A stretch of 64,000 nt of DNA from Flavobacterium chungbukense (GCF_020805785.1 NZ_JAJGZV010000010.1:33456-97455); one strand, 5' to 3'. Numbered from the stretch's first letter, positions 34,307 to 43,631 are shown. Notes: generated by a model from the letters alone, not told the origin. Program-made: numbers and translations.

Positions 34307-35269
34307 TTATCTTCCGCCTAAAAACAGGTTTACAATAATATCCGAAATCAAAGAAATCATACAAACTGTTAATAAGATTGAAAGTAAAAATGTGCTTAAA
34401 GCCAGTTTTTTCAATTCTGGATCCAACAACTTAGGGTCTTGATTTTTATAAACCGTAATTAAATGTTTAGTTAAAGGAATATAAGCCAATAAGAAAAGAT
34501 ATTGATCAAAATTATAATCGCTTAAAATAGCAAAAACAACTACCAAAAGCATTGCTGTAATGATTAAAGTATAATGATAAATTTTAGCGTTTGCAGCTCC
34601 AATTTGCACTACAATGGTATTTTTACCTGCTTTTTTATCTGATTCCTGATCACGCATATTGTTTAAGTTTAAAACTCCAACGCTCAATAATCCGATTGAA
34701 ATAGCGGGAAGAATTAAAAGCGGATCTACTTCTTTCGCGTACAAAAAGTTAACCCCCAGAGTACTTACTAATCCGAAAAAGACAAATACAAATACATCTC
34801 CAAATCCTCTATAACCATAAGCAGAATTACCGACAGTATATTTTATCGCAGATAAGATTGCCATTATTCCTAGCAAAAGGAAAAAAATAGAATATCCAAA
34901 ATTGTCTTTTCCAAAAGCAAAATAAATCAATATTATTGCCGACAATAAAGTCAATAAAGAAGTAATTATAATTGCTTTTTTCATTGCCTGAGGTGTGATA
35001 ACACCACTCTGAATGGCGCGCTGCGGCCCTACTCGATCAGCATTATCAGTACCTTTTACCCCATCGCCATAATCATTAGCGAAATTAGATAAAACTTGCA
35101 ATCCTAATGTCGTTAAAAGTGCAAAACCAAAAACTTTCCAGCTAAATACTTCCGTTGGAGTGTTAATAGTTTCTGTTGGATTAGATAAAGCATAAATACT
35201 TCCAACTATAATTCCAGAAACGGATAATGGTAATGTGCGCAATCTTGCGGCTTCAATCCAATGTTTCAT
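34307..35269 (-). CDS. menA: 1,4-Dihydroxy-2-naphthoate polyprenyltransferase
   Basis: 320-residue UbiA-family integral membrane prenyltransferase that attaches the isoprenoid tail in menaquinone synthesis. Two aspartate-rich motifs are present: NFANDYGDGVKGTDN and NNMRDQESDKKAGK. About eight or nine transmembrane helices are predicted from hydrophobicity. It lies 29 bp upstream of the hydrolase gene and after menB in the same direction. Confidence 0.92.
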   Translation of the reverse strand: MKHWIEAARLRTLPLSVSGIIVGSIYALSNPTETINTPTEVFSWKVFGFALLTTLGLQVLSNFANDYGDGVKGTDNADRVGPQRAIQSGVITPQAMKKAIIITSLLTLLSAIILIYFAFGKDNFGYSIFFLLLGIMAILSAIKYTVGNSAYGYRGFGDVFVFVFFGLVSTLGVNFLYAKEVDPLLILPAISIGLLSVGVLNLNNMRDQESDKKAGKNTIVVQIGAANAKIYHYTLIITAMLLVVVFAILSDYNFDQYLFLLAYIPLTKHLITVYKNQDPKLLDPELKKLALSTFLLSILLTVCMISLISDIIVNLFLGGR

Positions 35270-35276
35270 TATTTTT

Positions 35277-35430
35277 AAATTTTAGATTTTAGAGTTTAGA
35301 TTTTAGATTATTTCAACTTGTGTTGAATTTTATTAATCTAAAATCTGCAACCTAAAAAGTATTGTTTTTAATTTAAAATCAGATCTCAGTTTAGATAAAA
35401 TCTAAAATCTGCGATCTAAAATCTAAAATA
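35277..35430. repeat. TCTAAAATCT repeats between menA and menB
   Basis: The gap is filled by direct and inverted copies of TCTAAAATCT and its complement AGATTTTAGA (for example TTTAGATTTTAGAGTTTAGA). This is a low-complexity intergenic repeat seen widely in Flavobacterium and has no coding content. Confidence 0.75.
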
Positions 35431-35431
35431 T

Positions 35432-36265
35432 TTATGGTAACCATTTATTTTCTCCAAAGTTTGGTTTTCTTTTTTCTAAGAAAGCGTTTCTTCCTTCTTT
35501 AGCTTCTTCTGTCATGTAAGCTAAACGAGTTGCTTCTCCGGCAAAAACTTGCTGTCCAACCATTCCGTCGTCAGTTAAGTTCATAGCAAACTTCAACATT
35601 TTTATAGAAGTTGGTGATTTTTGAAGAATTTCTTGCGCCCACTCATAAGCAGTAGCTTCTAGTTCATCATGAGGAATTACCGCATTGACCATTCCCATTT
35701 CAAAAGCTTCTTGAGCCGAATAATTTCTCCCTAAGAAAAAGATTTCGCGCGCTTTTTTCTGACCAACCATTTTTGCCAAATAAGCTGATCCATAGCCGCC
35801 ATCAAAACTTGTTACATCTGCATCAGTTTGCTTAAATATAGCATGCTCTTTACTAGCAAGTGTCATATCACAAACAACATGCAAACTGTGTCCACCACCT
35901 ACTGCCCATCCTGGAACAACAGCAATAACCACTTTTGGCATAAAACGAATTAAACGCTGTACTTCTAGAATATTCAAACGATGCTGTCCGTCATCTCCAA
36001 CATATCCCTGATGCCCACGGGCATTTTGATCACCGCCACTGCAAAAAGAATAAACTCCATCTTTAGTAGACGGCCCTTCTGCAGATAACAAAACAACTCC
36101 AATTGAAGTGTCTTCTTGCGCATCGTAAAAAGCTTGGTATAATTCTGAAGTAGTTTTAGGACGGAATGCATTTCTGACATTTGGTCTGTTAAAGGCTATT
36201 CTCGCTACTCCGTTGCATTTTTTATAGGTTATATCTTCAAATTCTCTGGCTGTAATCCAATCCAT
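35432..36265 (-). CDS. menB: 1,4-Dihydroxy-2-naphthoyl-CoA synthase
   Basis: 277-residue crotonase-fold enzyme that cyclises o-succinylbenzoyl-CoA. Conserved blocks: FNRPNVRNAFRPKT, FCSGGDQNARG, VPGWAVGGGHSLH, TDADVTSFDGGYGSAYLA and the C-terminal AFLEKRKPNF. The ATG at 36265 (MDWITAREFEDI) is preferred to the in-frame ATG at 36310, which would add 15 hydrophobic residues foreign to the family. Confidence 0.94.
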   Translation of the reverse strand: MDWITAREFEDITYKKCNGVARIAFNRPNVRNAFRPKTTSELYQAFYDAQEDTSIGVVLLSAEGPSTKDGVYSFCSGGDQNARGHQGYVGDDGQHRLNILEVQRLIRFMPKVVIAVVPGWAVGGGHSLHVVCDMTLASKEHAIFKQTDADVTSFDGGYGSAYLAKMVGQKKAREIFFLGRNYSAQEAFEMGMVNAVIPHDELEATAYEWAQEILQKSPTSIKMLKFAMNLTDDGMVGQQVFAGEATRLAYMTEEAKEGRNAFLEKRKPNFGENKWLP

Positions 36266-36517
36266 TTTGATTTTATTGTTTAAAATAATTATAGGGTAAA
36301 AATAAGGCATTTTTACTATTTTACCTACTCAAATTGTCTTAAGTCTTTCTGAAATTGACGTCGAATGTTAACAATTGGTATTTACTTACAAAAAATAACA
36401 TTTTTTAACATTAGTTTAGAAAAATAATATTTAATTTTACACCCTAGAAATCAATGAGATACATTTTATTTATTGGTTTCAGATTGATTTTCTTTCACTG
36501 ATTTATTAACCTAAAAA

Positions 36518-36640
36518 ATGATTTTTTTGAGAAAATTTAAAAAATTTGTCGCTCATTTTTTTAGGGTTTTAAGTAACAAACCTCAAAATAAAGAGCAAAT
36601 GATTTATGTGTTTGTCGAAACTTCAAAAAGAAAAAAGTAA
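36518..36640 (+). CDS. Possible 40-residue basic small protein
   Basis: The frame begins MIFLRKFKKFVAHFFRVLSN and ends ETSKRKK; it is amphipathic, rich in Lys and Phe. It lies in a 793-bp gap (36311-37103) between minus-strand menB and cvfB that otherwise has no ORF. The rest of the gap (36650-36928) is AT-rich and shows no motif I recognise before a strong hairpin at 36929-36954. There is no strong promoter match. Real but unproven, and could be a chance frame. Confidence 0.3.
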   Translation: MIFLRKFKKFVAHFFRVLSNKPQNKEQMIYVFVETSKRKK

Positions 36641-36928
36641 CACCTAAGGTTAAAAGTTAGAATTGTATCTATAATTAGTATAGAATTGATAACGAAAAAG
36701 AGGAAAAAGTACTAATTCACACTTTCTAAAAGTTATTTTAAAAACCAATGGATTAAGCCGTGAAATTATCTTTTTGCTTTTAAGATTTACGCATTAGATT
36801 ATTTAAAAGACATACCGTCAAGGGGTAATTTCTAAAATTTATAAAGCTATTATCCTGAGAAGGATTCGAATTATTTTATTTCTGTTTTTTTTTAATTACA
36901 ATTTTTTTTAAAACTAGAATAAAAAGCG

Positions 36929-36957
36929 AAAGGCTGCTCATAATGAGCAGCCTTTTG
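36929..36957. terminator. Strong terminator hairpin
   Basis: AAAGGCTGCTCA and TGAGCAGCCTTT form a perfect 12-bp stem with a 3-nt loop. It probably ends the minus-strand cvfB transcript, but it could equally end a plus-strand transcript from the 36.5-36.9 kb gap. Confidence 0.8.
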
Positions 36958-37037
36958 TGTTATAATAGTTTTGCTAGTGCAAAATAAATTTCAATTAAAA
37001 AATTCCAAACTCTGGACTTCTGAAAATTCTAAAATAA

Positions 37038-37089
37038 AAATTCCAAATTCCAATGTATTGTGTTCAATTCATTTTGGAATTTGGAATTT
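37038..37089. repeat. AATTCCAAATTCCAA inverted repeat
   Basis: AAATTCCAAATTCCAA and TTGGAATTTGGAATTT are perfect 16-bp arms around a 20-bp loop, just downstream of cvfB. It is a common Flavobacterium intergenic sequence type. Confidence 0.75.
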
Positions 37090-37103
37090 AAAAATATTGG
37101 AAT

Positions 37104-37955
37104 TTAATTTACTAGATAAATTCCGTCTTCTTTAATCTCTATTAATTTTTCTTTATATAAAGCTCCAATAGCTTTCTTAAAAGATTTTTTACTCATTTTC
37201 AAAACGGTCTTAATATCTTCAGGATGCGAATTATCATTCAAACGAAGAAAACCTCTGCTTGCTCTTAATTCACTCAAAATTTTATCTGCATTTGGTTCAA
37301 TACTTTCAAAACCTTGCGCCTGAACTGCTACATCAATCTTATTATCTGGACGAATGTTTTTTATAAAACCACGCATTCTATCTCCAGTTCTTATCGAATC
37401 ATCATAAACTTCGTCTTTATACAAAAGTCCTTTATGCTGTTCATTAATAATGACATTAATTCCCATATCTGTGATATGAGAAACAATCAAATCAACCTCT
37501 TCACCTTTTTCAACAGTAAGCTGATCGTTGCTCAAAAACTGATTTGTTTTACTTGAAGCCACTAAACGATTGGTTTGTTTGTCCATATACAAATAAACCA
37601 AATAGCGTTTTCCTTTTTCCATCGGACGCGCTTGTTCTTTAAACGGAACAAGAATGTCTTTTTCCATTCCCCAATCCATAAAAGCGCCTACATTATTAAT
37701 ATAGTTTACTCTTAAAAGGGCAAATTCGTTTAGTAAAATATAAGGAACTAAAGTTGTTGCCACTGGTCGTTGTTCGTGATCCAAATAAACAAAAACAATC
37801 AGTTCTTCTCCAATTTCAAATACTTTTGGTACGTATTTGTTTGGAAGTAAAACATCATGAATTCCTTCTGGATCATTTTCAGGATCTCCCAAAAACAAAC
37901 CAACTTTAGTATCACGTAATATAGTTAGGGTATTGTATTTTCCTATTTCTAGCAT
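37104..37955 (-). CDS. cvfB: S1-domain RNA-binding protein CvfB
   Basis: 283 residues with tandem S1-like beta-barrels (for example YINNVGAFMDWGMEKDILVP, and the ITDMGINVIINEQHKGLLYK block) and a C-terminal winged helix (KTVLKMSKKSFKKAIGALYK) typical of CvfB/YitL. Family members bind RNA; their target here is unknown. It lies on the same strand as menB and menD, within the men block. Confidence 0.88.
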   Translation of the reverse strand: MLEIGKYNTLTILRDTKVGLFLGDPENDPEGIHDVLLPNKYVPKVFEIGEELIVFVYLDHEQRPVATTLVPYILLNEFALLRVNYINNVGAFMDWGMEKDILVPFKEQARPMEKGKRYLVYLYMDKQTNRLVASSKTNQFLSNDQLTVEKGEEVDLIVSHITDMGINVIINEQHKGLLYKDEVYDDSIRTGDRMRGFIKNIRPDNKIDVAVQAQGFESIEPNADKILSELRASRGFLRLNDNSHPEDIKTVLKMSKKSFKKAIGALYKEKLIEIKEDGIYLVN

Positions 37956-38079
37956 TTTCTAAATATTCTAAGTTGATAAAACAACTAAGTTTGTGAGGTG
38001 CAAAGGTACGAAGTTTGAAAATGGTAAAACAAAAAATGTTTTAGATAAAAAACACTTTACGCTTGAATCAATTTTTAAT

Positions 38080-38111
38080 TAAATTTGGGATATCTATAAT
38101 TAATCCCAAAT
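38080..38111 (+). promoter_or_regulatory. -7 box and hairpin in the M28 gene leader
   Basis: TAAATTTG (38080-38087) matches TAnnTTTG. The arms ATTTGGGAT (38083-38091) and ATCCCAAAT (38103-38111) form a perfect palindrome that overlaps the box and ends 2 bp before the ATG. It is a candidate operator or RNA hairpin. Confidence 0.4.
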
Positions 38112-38113
38112 CA

Positions 38114-39460
38114 ATGAAAAAGACTTTATTCTACTCCATTTTTTCTTTTTTAGTTTTTACTCAGCTTTCCTTTTCCCAAGTTACTGAAGATCCAGAAATA
38201 CGAAAAATGATCAGCGAAATTAAAACGGAGAATCTAGAAGCAACAATACATAAATTAGTTTCTTTTGGCACAAGACATACTTTAAGTGAAACCAAAAGCA
38301 AAACAAAAGGTATGGGTGCCGCTCAACAGTGGGTTAAAAATGAGTTTGACAAAGCTTCTCTTGAATCTGGCGGAAGATTAACAACAACTATTGATTATTT
38401 TACTGCAAAAGCAGATGGAAAAAGAATTCCAGCTGATAGTTATATAGGAAATGTAATGGCCACTCTTAAAGGAACAGATCCTACTGATGATCGAGTTCTT
38501 ATTATTAGCGGACATCTTGATTCTCGTGTAACGGATGTAATGAATGTTAAATCTAATGCCCCTGGCGCTAACGACGATGGTTCTGGAGTTGCGGCTCTAA
38601 TTGAGTTAGCAAAAGTAATGAGCAAAAGATCTTTTCCAGCTACTATTATTTTTGTCGCTGTGACCGGTGAAGAACAAGGTCTTATTGGTGCTCGCTATCT
38701 TGCTGAAAAAGCAAAAGCCTCTAATTGGAATATCATTGCAATGCTTAACAATGATATGATTGGAAACAGCTTGTCTAGCGGTACAAATTTAAGAGACAAC
38801 ACTCAGGTTCGTGTTTTTAGTGAAACTATTCCGTATTTAGAAACAGAGGAAGATGCAAAAATGCGAAAAGCAATAAGTCGCGATAATGACAGTCCGTCGA
38901 GATTATTGGCGCGTTACATTAAAACTACTACAGAACAATATGTAGATCAATTAACGGTTAAATTGGTTTATAGAAATGATCGCTTTTTGCGCGGTGGCGA
39001 TCATACACCATTTAGCCAAAACGGATTTACAGCTGTTCGCTTATGCGAAATGAATGAAAATTTCGATCATCAACATCAAGATTTAAGAACAGAAAACAAT
39101 GTTGTTTACGGAGATCTTCCAGAATTTATGGACTTTGAATATCTTAGAAAAAATACCTGTGCTAACTTAGCTACACTGGCAAATTTGGCATCATCGCCGA
39201 AAACTCCTGTAAATGTTGGAATCGAAGTAAAGAAACTTTCTAATTCTTCTACACTTATTTGGTCTGCTCCTGAAAAGGCTCCGTACGGTTATCAAATTTT
39301 AATGAGAGAAACGGTGTCTTCTCATTGGGAAAAAACATTTTTTACGAAAGAAACCCAGATAGAAATTCCATATTCTAAAGACAATTACTTTTTTGCAGTT
39401 CAAACTGTAGATGCTTTGGGGCATACAAGTTTACCCGTTTTTCCAATTCCAATTCGATAG
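38114..39460 (+). CDS. M28-family aminopeptidase, secreted
   Basis: 448 residues with a signal peptide (MKKTLFYSIFSFLVFTQLSFS). The zinc site is carried by GHLDS, NDDGSG, GEEQGLIGARYLA and NNDMIG, all in order. The catalytic glutamates are in EEQG. A C-terminal beta-rich tail follows residue 375. It probably hydrolyses extracellular peptides. The ATG at 38114 is preferred to an in-frame TTG at 38063 because the signal peptide starts there. Confidence 0.88.
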   Translation: MKKTLFYSIFSFLVFTQLSFSQVTEDPEIRKMISEIKTENLEATIHKLVSFGTRHTLSETKSKTKGMGAAQQWVKNEFDKASLESGGRLTTTIDYFTAKADGKRIPADSYIGNVMATLKGTDPTDDRVLIISGHLDSRVTDVMNVKSNAPGANDDGSGVAALIELAKVMSKRSFPATIIFVAVTGEEQGLIGARYLAEKAKASNWNIIAMLNNDMIGNSLSSGTNLRDNTQVRVFSETIPYLETEEDAKMRKAISRDNDSPSRLLARYIKTTTEQYVDQLTVKLVYRNDRFLRGGDHTPFSQNGFTAVRLCEMNENFDHQHQDLRTENNVVYGDLPEFMDFEYLRKNTCANLATLANLASSPKTPVNVGIEVKKLSNSSTLIWSAPEKAPYGYQILMRETVSSHWEKTFFTKETQIEIPYSKDNYFFAVQTVDALGHTSLPVFPIPIR

Positions 39461-39471
39461 TATAGAATATA

Positions 39472-39498
39472 AAAAAGCGCCTACAAAGGCGCTTTTAT
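39472..39498. terminator. Bidirectional terminator
   Basis: AAAAGCGCC/GGCGCTTTT forms a 9-bp stem between the convergent M28 and DUF2853 genes. Confidence 0.85.
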
Positions 39499-39506
39499 TT
39501 TTTAAC

Positions 39507-39848
39507 TTACTTGTAAATACTTTCTTTTTTGAAATGTACAGTCAACAGGTAATATACTACAGCTCTGTATTTGTGCTTATTAGATTTACCGTATTTTTCT
39601 AAAACAGAATGGATTGCTTCTAATAATTCAGGTCCGTCTTTTAAACCTAATTTTTTAACTAAAAAGTTGTTTTTAACTGTATCTAATTCAGATTGCTGGC
39701 TTCCAGCTACAGTTGACGCATCGTCATTATAGATTGATGGTCCACATCCTATTGTTACTTTTGTAAGTAGATCCATATTCGGAGTTACTCCACACTTTTC
39801 TTTTAAATCTGCTGCATACTTCAGGATTAACTCGTTTCTTTTGCTCAT
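39507..39848 (-). CDS. DUF2853 family protein
   Basis: 113-residue helical protein of the DUF2853 family (KYAADLKEKCGVTPNMDLL, VTIGCGPSIYNDDASTVAGS, then NKHKYRAVVYYLLTVHF). Cytoplasmic and without known function. It lies downstream of menD on the same strand, separated by 91 bp. Confidence 0.85.
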   Translation of the reverse strand: MSKRNELILKYAADLKEKCGVTPNMDLLTKVTIGCGPSIYNDDASTVAGSQQSELDTVKNNFLVKKLGLKDGPELLEAIHSVLEKYGKSNKHKYRAVVYYLLTVHFKKESIYK

Positions 39849-39939
39849 AATGCTATATAGTTTATAATTTGTAAAATCAAAACTAATAACATTTAATAAG
39901 TAAAACTAATTTTTAACAAAAATTAACTTACAAAAAAAA

Positions 39940-41601
39940 TTAAGTGAGATGTTGAAAATATTGCTTAAGAATAATGTCGTTCTCTGTTGTTGGCGTAAAA
40001 ATCTCCAATATTGCAGGAGCATCATTTGTACTATATAACGATTGGATTCCCTTGTTTAAAGAGACTACATCATTTGCTGTATAATAGTGGCAATTATACA
40101 TCTTAGCCAAATGTTCTGCAGTTAAATGATGCGAAGTTTCAAAATAAATATTGAAAACAGGTTTTTCCTGATGTCCTGGAAGGATTCTAAAAATTCCTCC
40201 TCCTCCATTATTAACCAAAATAATTTTAAAATTTTTCGGAATATAAGAGTTCCAAAGCGCATTACTGTCGTATAAAAAACTGATATCACCAGTAATAAAT
40301 ACAGTTTGCTTAGAACTTCCTACAGAAGCTCCAATAGCTGTAGAAGTGCTTCCGTCTATTCCGCTTGTTCCTCGATTACAAAAAACTTCTATTGATTCGT
40401 CAATGTCGATTAACTGTGCATAACGAATTGCAGAACTGTTGCTAATTTGAAGCTGGCTATTCTTAGGAAGCGATTCGATCACTTTTTCAAAAACCTTAAA
40501 ATCAGAGAAGCCAATTTTACTTAAATATTCTTCTTTTTTGAGCAGTCTTTTTTTATAAACTGTATCTATATTTTTAAAATAATTGCTTTTTACAAAAATG
40601 CTTTTTGAGAACAAATCTTTAAAAAAATCATTTGGTTGCATTTTAAAATGGTTTGTCAATGCCCCAAAAGTATCATACGCACGCAAAGTATCAATATGCC
40701 AATGGTGTTTTGGTTTGTATTTTCTTAAAAAACCTTTTATTCTCTTAGAAACTACCATTCCTCCAAAAGTCACTAATACCTCCGGGTTAAATTCTTTAAA
40801 ATCAGAATCATCAAATGGCGTAATTAAAGTATCTATTGAATTTATAAAATTTGGATGATGTAAATTTGAAGTCGTTTCTGTCAGCACCACGATTGAAGAA
40901 TCTGAGGCCATTTTCTCAATAATTTCCTGATTAATAGCATTCGCTTCATTTACTCCGACTACTATTAATTTTCGCTTCGCATTATTCCAAACAGAAACAA
41001 TTTCATCACTGTTTTTGATCACTTTTTCAGCAGTTTCTTCAACAGGATTTGTAATTTTTGGCTGCACACAAAGTTCTTCGGTTATTTCATATAAAGGTTC
41101 TTCAAAAGGTGCATTAATATGAACCGGACCTTTTAAGCGAACAGCTATTTCAATCGCTTGATTAATTTTTAAATCATTTTCTTCTGATGCTTCTTCGGTT
41201 AAATTAGCATTAAAAACAGAATGATTGGCAAAAACATTTTCCTGACGAATAGTTTGTCCATCGCCTATATCGATTTTACTTTGAGGTCGATCTGCAGAAA
41301 TTACAATTAGAGGAATCTGGCTGTAAAACGCTTCCGCAAAGGCTGGGTAATAATTTAATAAAGCAGATCCAGAAGTACATACAACTGCTGTTGGCTCTTT
41401 AGTTTGCTGTGCAATTCCGAGAGCAAAAAAAGCAGCGCAACGTTCGTCTGCCATGCTATAACATTTAAAGTTGGAATTTTGAGCTAATCCGATCGTTAAG
41501 GGTGCATTTCTTGATCCTGGAGAAATAATAATATTGACAATCCCTTTGGCAGATAATATTTCGATAATGCTTTGTGCAAGCGCTATTTTGGGGTAAATCA
41601 T
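39940..41601 (-). CDS. menD: 2-Succinyl-5-enolpyruvyl-6-hydroxy-3-cyclohexene-1-carboxylate synthase
   Basis: 553-residue thiamine-diphosphate enzyme that joins isochorismate and 2-oxoglutarate in menaquinone synthesis. The N-terminal SPGSRNAPLTIGLA block and catalytic glutamate (CTSGSALLNYYPAFAEA), and the C-terminal GTSGIDGSTSTAIGASVG and DISFLYDSNALW blocks, are typical. Oriented with menB, menA and menC on the minus strand, though other genes lie between. Confidence 0.94.
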   Translation of the reverse strand: MIYPKIALAQSIIEILSAKGIVNIIISPGSRNAPLTIGLAQNSNFKCYSMADERCAAFFALGIAQQTKEPTAVVCTSGSALLNYYPAFAEAFYSQIPLIVISADRPQSKIDIGDGQTIRQENVFANHSVFNANLTEEASEENDLKINQAIEIAVRLKGPVHINAPFEEPLYEITEELCVQPKITNPVEETAEKVIKNSDEIVSVWNNAKRKLIVVGVNEANAINQEIIEKMASDSSIVVLTETTSNLHHPNFINSIDTLITPFDDSDFKEFNPEVLVTFGGMVVSKRIKGFLRKYKPKHHWHIDTLRAYDTFGALTNHFKMQPNDFFKDLFSKSIFVKSNYFKNIDTVYKKRLLKKEEYLSKIGFSDFKVFEKVIESLPKNSQLQISNSSAIRYAQLIDIDESIEVFCNRGTSGIDGSTSTAIGASVGSSKQTVFITGDISFLYDSNALWNSYIPKNFKIILVNNGGGGIFRILPGHQEKPVFNIYFETSHHLTAEHLAKMYNCHYYTANDVVSLNKGIQSLYSTNDAPAILEIFTPTTENDIILKQYFQHLT

Positions 41602-41736
41602 TCTAGTTGTGTATTACTTTTTTTAAAAAAAATCTAAAATTTGATTTTTCTTCTTATTGCATACAAAGTTACAAACTTCGCAGTTCATTTAAATTATAAT
41701 TAGGAATATATTAAGGCTCTTTCACGAAAAAGGAAA

Positions 41737-41744
41737 TATATTTG
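41737..41744 (+). promoter_or_regulatory. -7 box of the thioredoxin-fold gene
   Basis: TATATTTG is a perfect TAnnTTTG match, 33 bp before the ATG at 41778. There is no TTG at the right distance. Confidence 0.5.
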
Positions 41745-41777
41745 TAAAATCGAATAATTAATAAAAACCAACTCGAT

Positions 41778-42953
41778 ATGCGTTTCTTATTTATAGCCTT
41801 TTTAGCAATCACTTTTCAAACCGTAATTTCTCAAAATCAATTTGTTCCTATTGATATTCCGTACAAAACAGCTTTAGAAACTGCTAAAAAAGAAGCAAAA
41901 CCACTTTTTGTTATGTTATATGCAGATTGGTGTCCGCATTGTAATTTGATGAAAAGCGAAGTTTTAAGCGATCCAGCTGTAAAAGATTTTTTAAATAAGA
42001 ATTTTATCTGCACTTACAAGAATGTTGAAAAGGAAGAAGGAATTGCTCTAAAGAGTAAATTCAACACCAAATCGTTGCCGACTTTTTTGTTTTTAGATTC
42101 GAACGAAAATTTAGTATATGCTTTAAAAGGGGAAATGAAAAAAGCTGAATTCTTAAATGAGCTTCAATATGCACTAAATCCAAAAATGCAATTGCCTTAT
42201 TTAGAGAAAGAATTTATGGGTGATCCTAGCAATTCTGATAAATTTTTCACTTATTTAAACACTTTAAAAAAAGGAAAAGACAGAACAGAATTATCGCCAG
42301 CAACACATATTTATTTAAACACACAATCTGATAAACAATTAATTAGCGAATTAAATTGGAGAGTTATTGCAAATGGCGTGACTGATATAAAATCAAGAGA
42401 ATTTCAATTTGTTTTACAGCACCAAAAAGAATTTGCAGCAGTGGCTTCACAAAATAGAATCGATAAGAAGATTGAAAATATTGTAAATGAATTACTGCGC
42501 CCGCTGGTTGATAATTTAGATACTATAAATTATTATAAACAAAGAGAAATTGCCAAATCTATTCGTTTGCAAAAAACGGATTCTTTGGTTTTTAAGTATG
42601 ATTTGACTTTAGCTGAAAGAACTGAAAAGTGGGATTTTTATAAAAAAGTGACTCTTGAAGACACACAAAAACTAGTTTGGAATGATGCTAGCTTTTTAAA
42701 AGATATTGGAAACACCTATTTCAAACATATTAATGACACCGAAAGTTTAAAAAAAGCTGTTTTTTGGGTAAATCATTCTCTAGAATTAAATGATTCTTAT
42801 GACGGAAATTTACTCGAGGCTAAACTTTATTACAAAATAAAAGACAAAAAGAAAGCTTTAGAATACGCTACAGAAGCCAAAGCAATTGCCAAAGAAATGG
42901 GTTGGGATTCTAAAGAGGCCGATGCTTTGCTAGCAGAACTAAACAAAAAATAA
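41778..42953 (+). CDS. Secreted thioredoxin-fold protein
   Basis: 391 residues with a signal peptide (MRFLFIAFLAITFQTVISQ). The thioredoxin domain at about 24-150 has the active site CPHC (Cys52, Cys55) in MLYADWCPHC. The rest is helical, with TPR-like pairs near the end (SLELNDSYDGNLLEAKLYYK). It is expected to act in periplasmic disulphide handling. It is followed after 14 bp by a GNAT acetyltransferase gene. Confidence 0.85.
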   Translation: MRFLFIAFLAITFQTVISQNQFVPIDIPYKTALETAKKEAKPLFVMLYADWCPHCNLMKSEVLSDPAVKDFLNKNFICTYKNVEKEEGIALKSKFNTKSLPTFLFLDSNENLVYALKGEMKKAEFLNELQYALNPKMQLPYLEKEFMGDPSNSDKFFTYLNTLKKGKDRTELSPATHIYLNTQSDKQLISELNWRVIANGVTDIKSREFQFVLQHQKEFAAVASQNRIDKKIENIVNELLRPLVDNLDTINYYKQREIAKSIRLQKTDSLVFKYDLTLAERTEKWDFYKKVTLEDTQKLVWNDASFLKDIGNTYFKHINDTESLKKAVFWVNHSLELNDSYDGNLLEAKLYYKIKDKKKALEYATEAKAIAKEMGWDSKEADALLAELNKK

Positions 42954-42967
42954 TTACAGAAATTAAT

Positions 42968-43465
42968 ATGAGCATTACTTTAAGACCGGCAACTGAAAGC
43001 GATTTACAGAAAATATTAGAAATTGTAAATCACTCTATTTTGCATACAACAGCTAATTATAGTTACGAAATTCAGACTTTAGAAGTTCAAAAAAAATGGT
43101 TTGAAGATAAAACAGCAAAAAATCTTCCGATCGTTGTTGCTGATTTAGAAGGCGAAGTGGTTGGTTTTGGAAGTTATGGACAGTTTCGTGAAAAAATAGG
43201 CTATCAATATACTGTAGAACATTCTGTTTATGTTGTAGATAGTATTATTGGAAAAGGCATTGGCTCTAAACTCTTAACAGAATTAATTCGTTTGGCAAAA
43301 GAACAAGGTTATCACGTAATGATTGGCGCTATTGATGCCGATAACGCTGGAAGTATTGCTTTTCATGAAAAATTTGGCTTTGTTGCAACGGGAACAATTC
43401 GTGAAGTTGGCTATAAGTTTGATCATTGGTTGGATTTGGTTTTTATGCAGTTGATTTTGGTTTAA
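42968..43465 (+). CDS. GNAT N-acetyltransferase (phosphinothricin acetyltransferase-like)
   Basis: 165 residues with the acetyl-CoA loop region VVDSIIGKGIGSKLLTELIR, a GAIDADNAGSIAFHEKFGF block and the N-terminal LRPATESDLQKILEI. The fold is typical of phosphinothricin/methionine sulfoximine acetyltransferases. The natural substrate is unknown. It is second in a two-gene unit with the thioredoxin-fold gene. Confidence 0.85.
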   Translation: MSITLRPATESDLQKILEIVNHSILHTTANYSYEIQTLEVQKKWFEDKTAKNLPIVVADLEGEVVGFGSYGQFREKIGYQYTVEHSVYVVDSIIGKGIGSKLLTELIRLAKEQGYHVMIGAIDADNAGSIAFHEKFGFVATGTIREVGYKFDHWLDLVFMQLILV

Positions 43466-43488
43466 TTTAACCGCAAAAAAATATGTTT

Positions 43489-43561
43489 TGTCAGACTGAG
43501 CGAAGTCGAAGTCAAGCAAAGTGATTCAGCAATCGGGACTTCGACTTCGCTCAGTCTGACA
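43489..43561. repeat. 25-bp-arm perfect inverted repeat of the GAGCGAAGTCGAAG type
   Basis: The left arm begins TGTCAGACTGAGCGAAGTCG and its complement ends at 43561; the arms are perfect 25-mers around a 23-bp loop. It is the same element type as the inner repeat at 26025-26095, and lies between the convergent acetyltransferase and glutathione peroxidase genes. Confidence 0.9.
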
Positions 43562-43568
43562 GCTACAA

Positions 43569-43612
43569 AAAAAATCCACAAAAATTGAAATATTCAATTT
43601 TGTGGATTTTTT
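43569..43612. terminator. Bidirectional terminator
   Basis: AAAATCCACAAAAATTGAA and TTCAATTTTGTGGATTTT form a long stem with one bulge between two convergent genes. Confidence 0.85.
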
Positions 43613-43631
43613 GGGTTTAGATAGTTATAGT

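Noticed and set aside
36640..36928. Riboswitch or other structured RNA in the gap
   Set aside because: I find no conserved riboswitch core, tmRNA, SRP or RNase P landmark; the sequence is only AT-rich.
38063..38113. Extended N-terminus of the M28 peptidase gene
   Set aside because: The signal peptide begins at the ATG at 38114; the extension starts with TTG and adds no signal-like sequence.
43489..43561. Insertion sequence ends around the inverted repeat
   Set aside because: The arms enclose only 23 bp without an ORF or target duplication, as expected of a small palindromic intergenic element.
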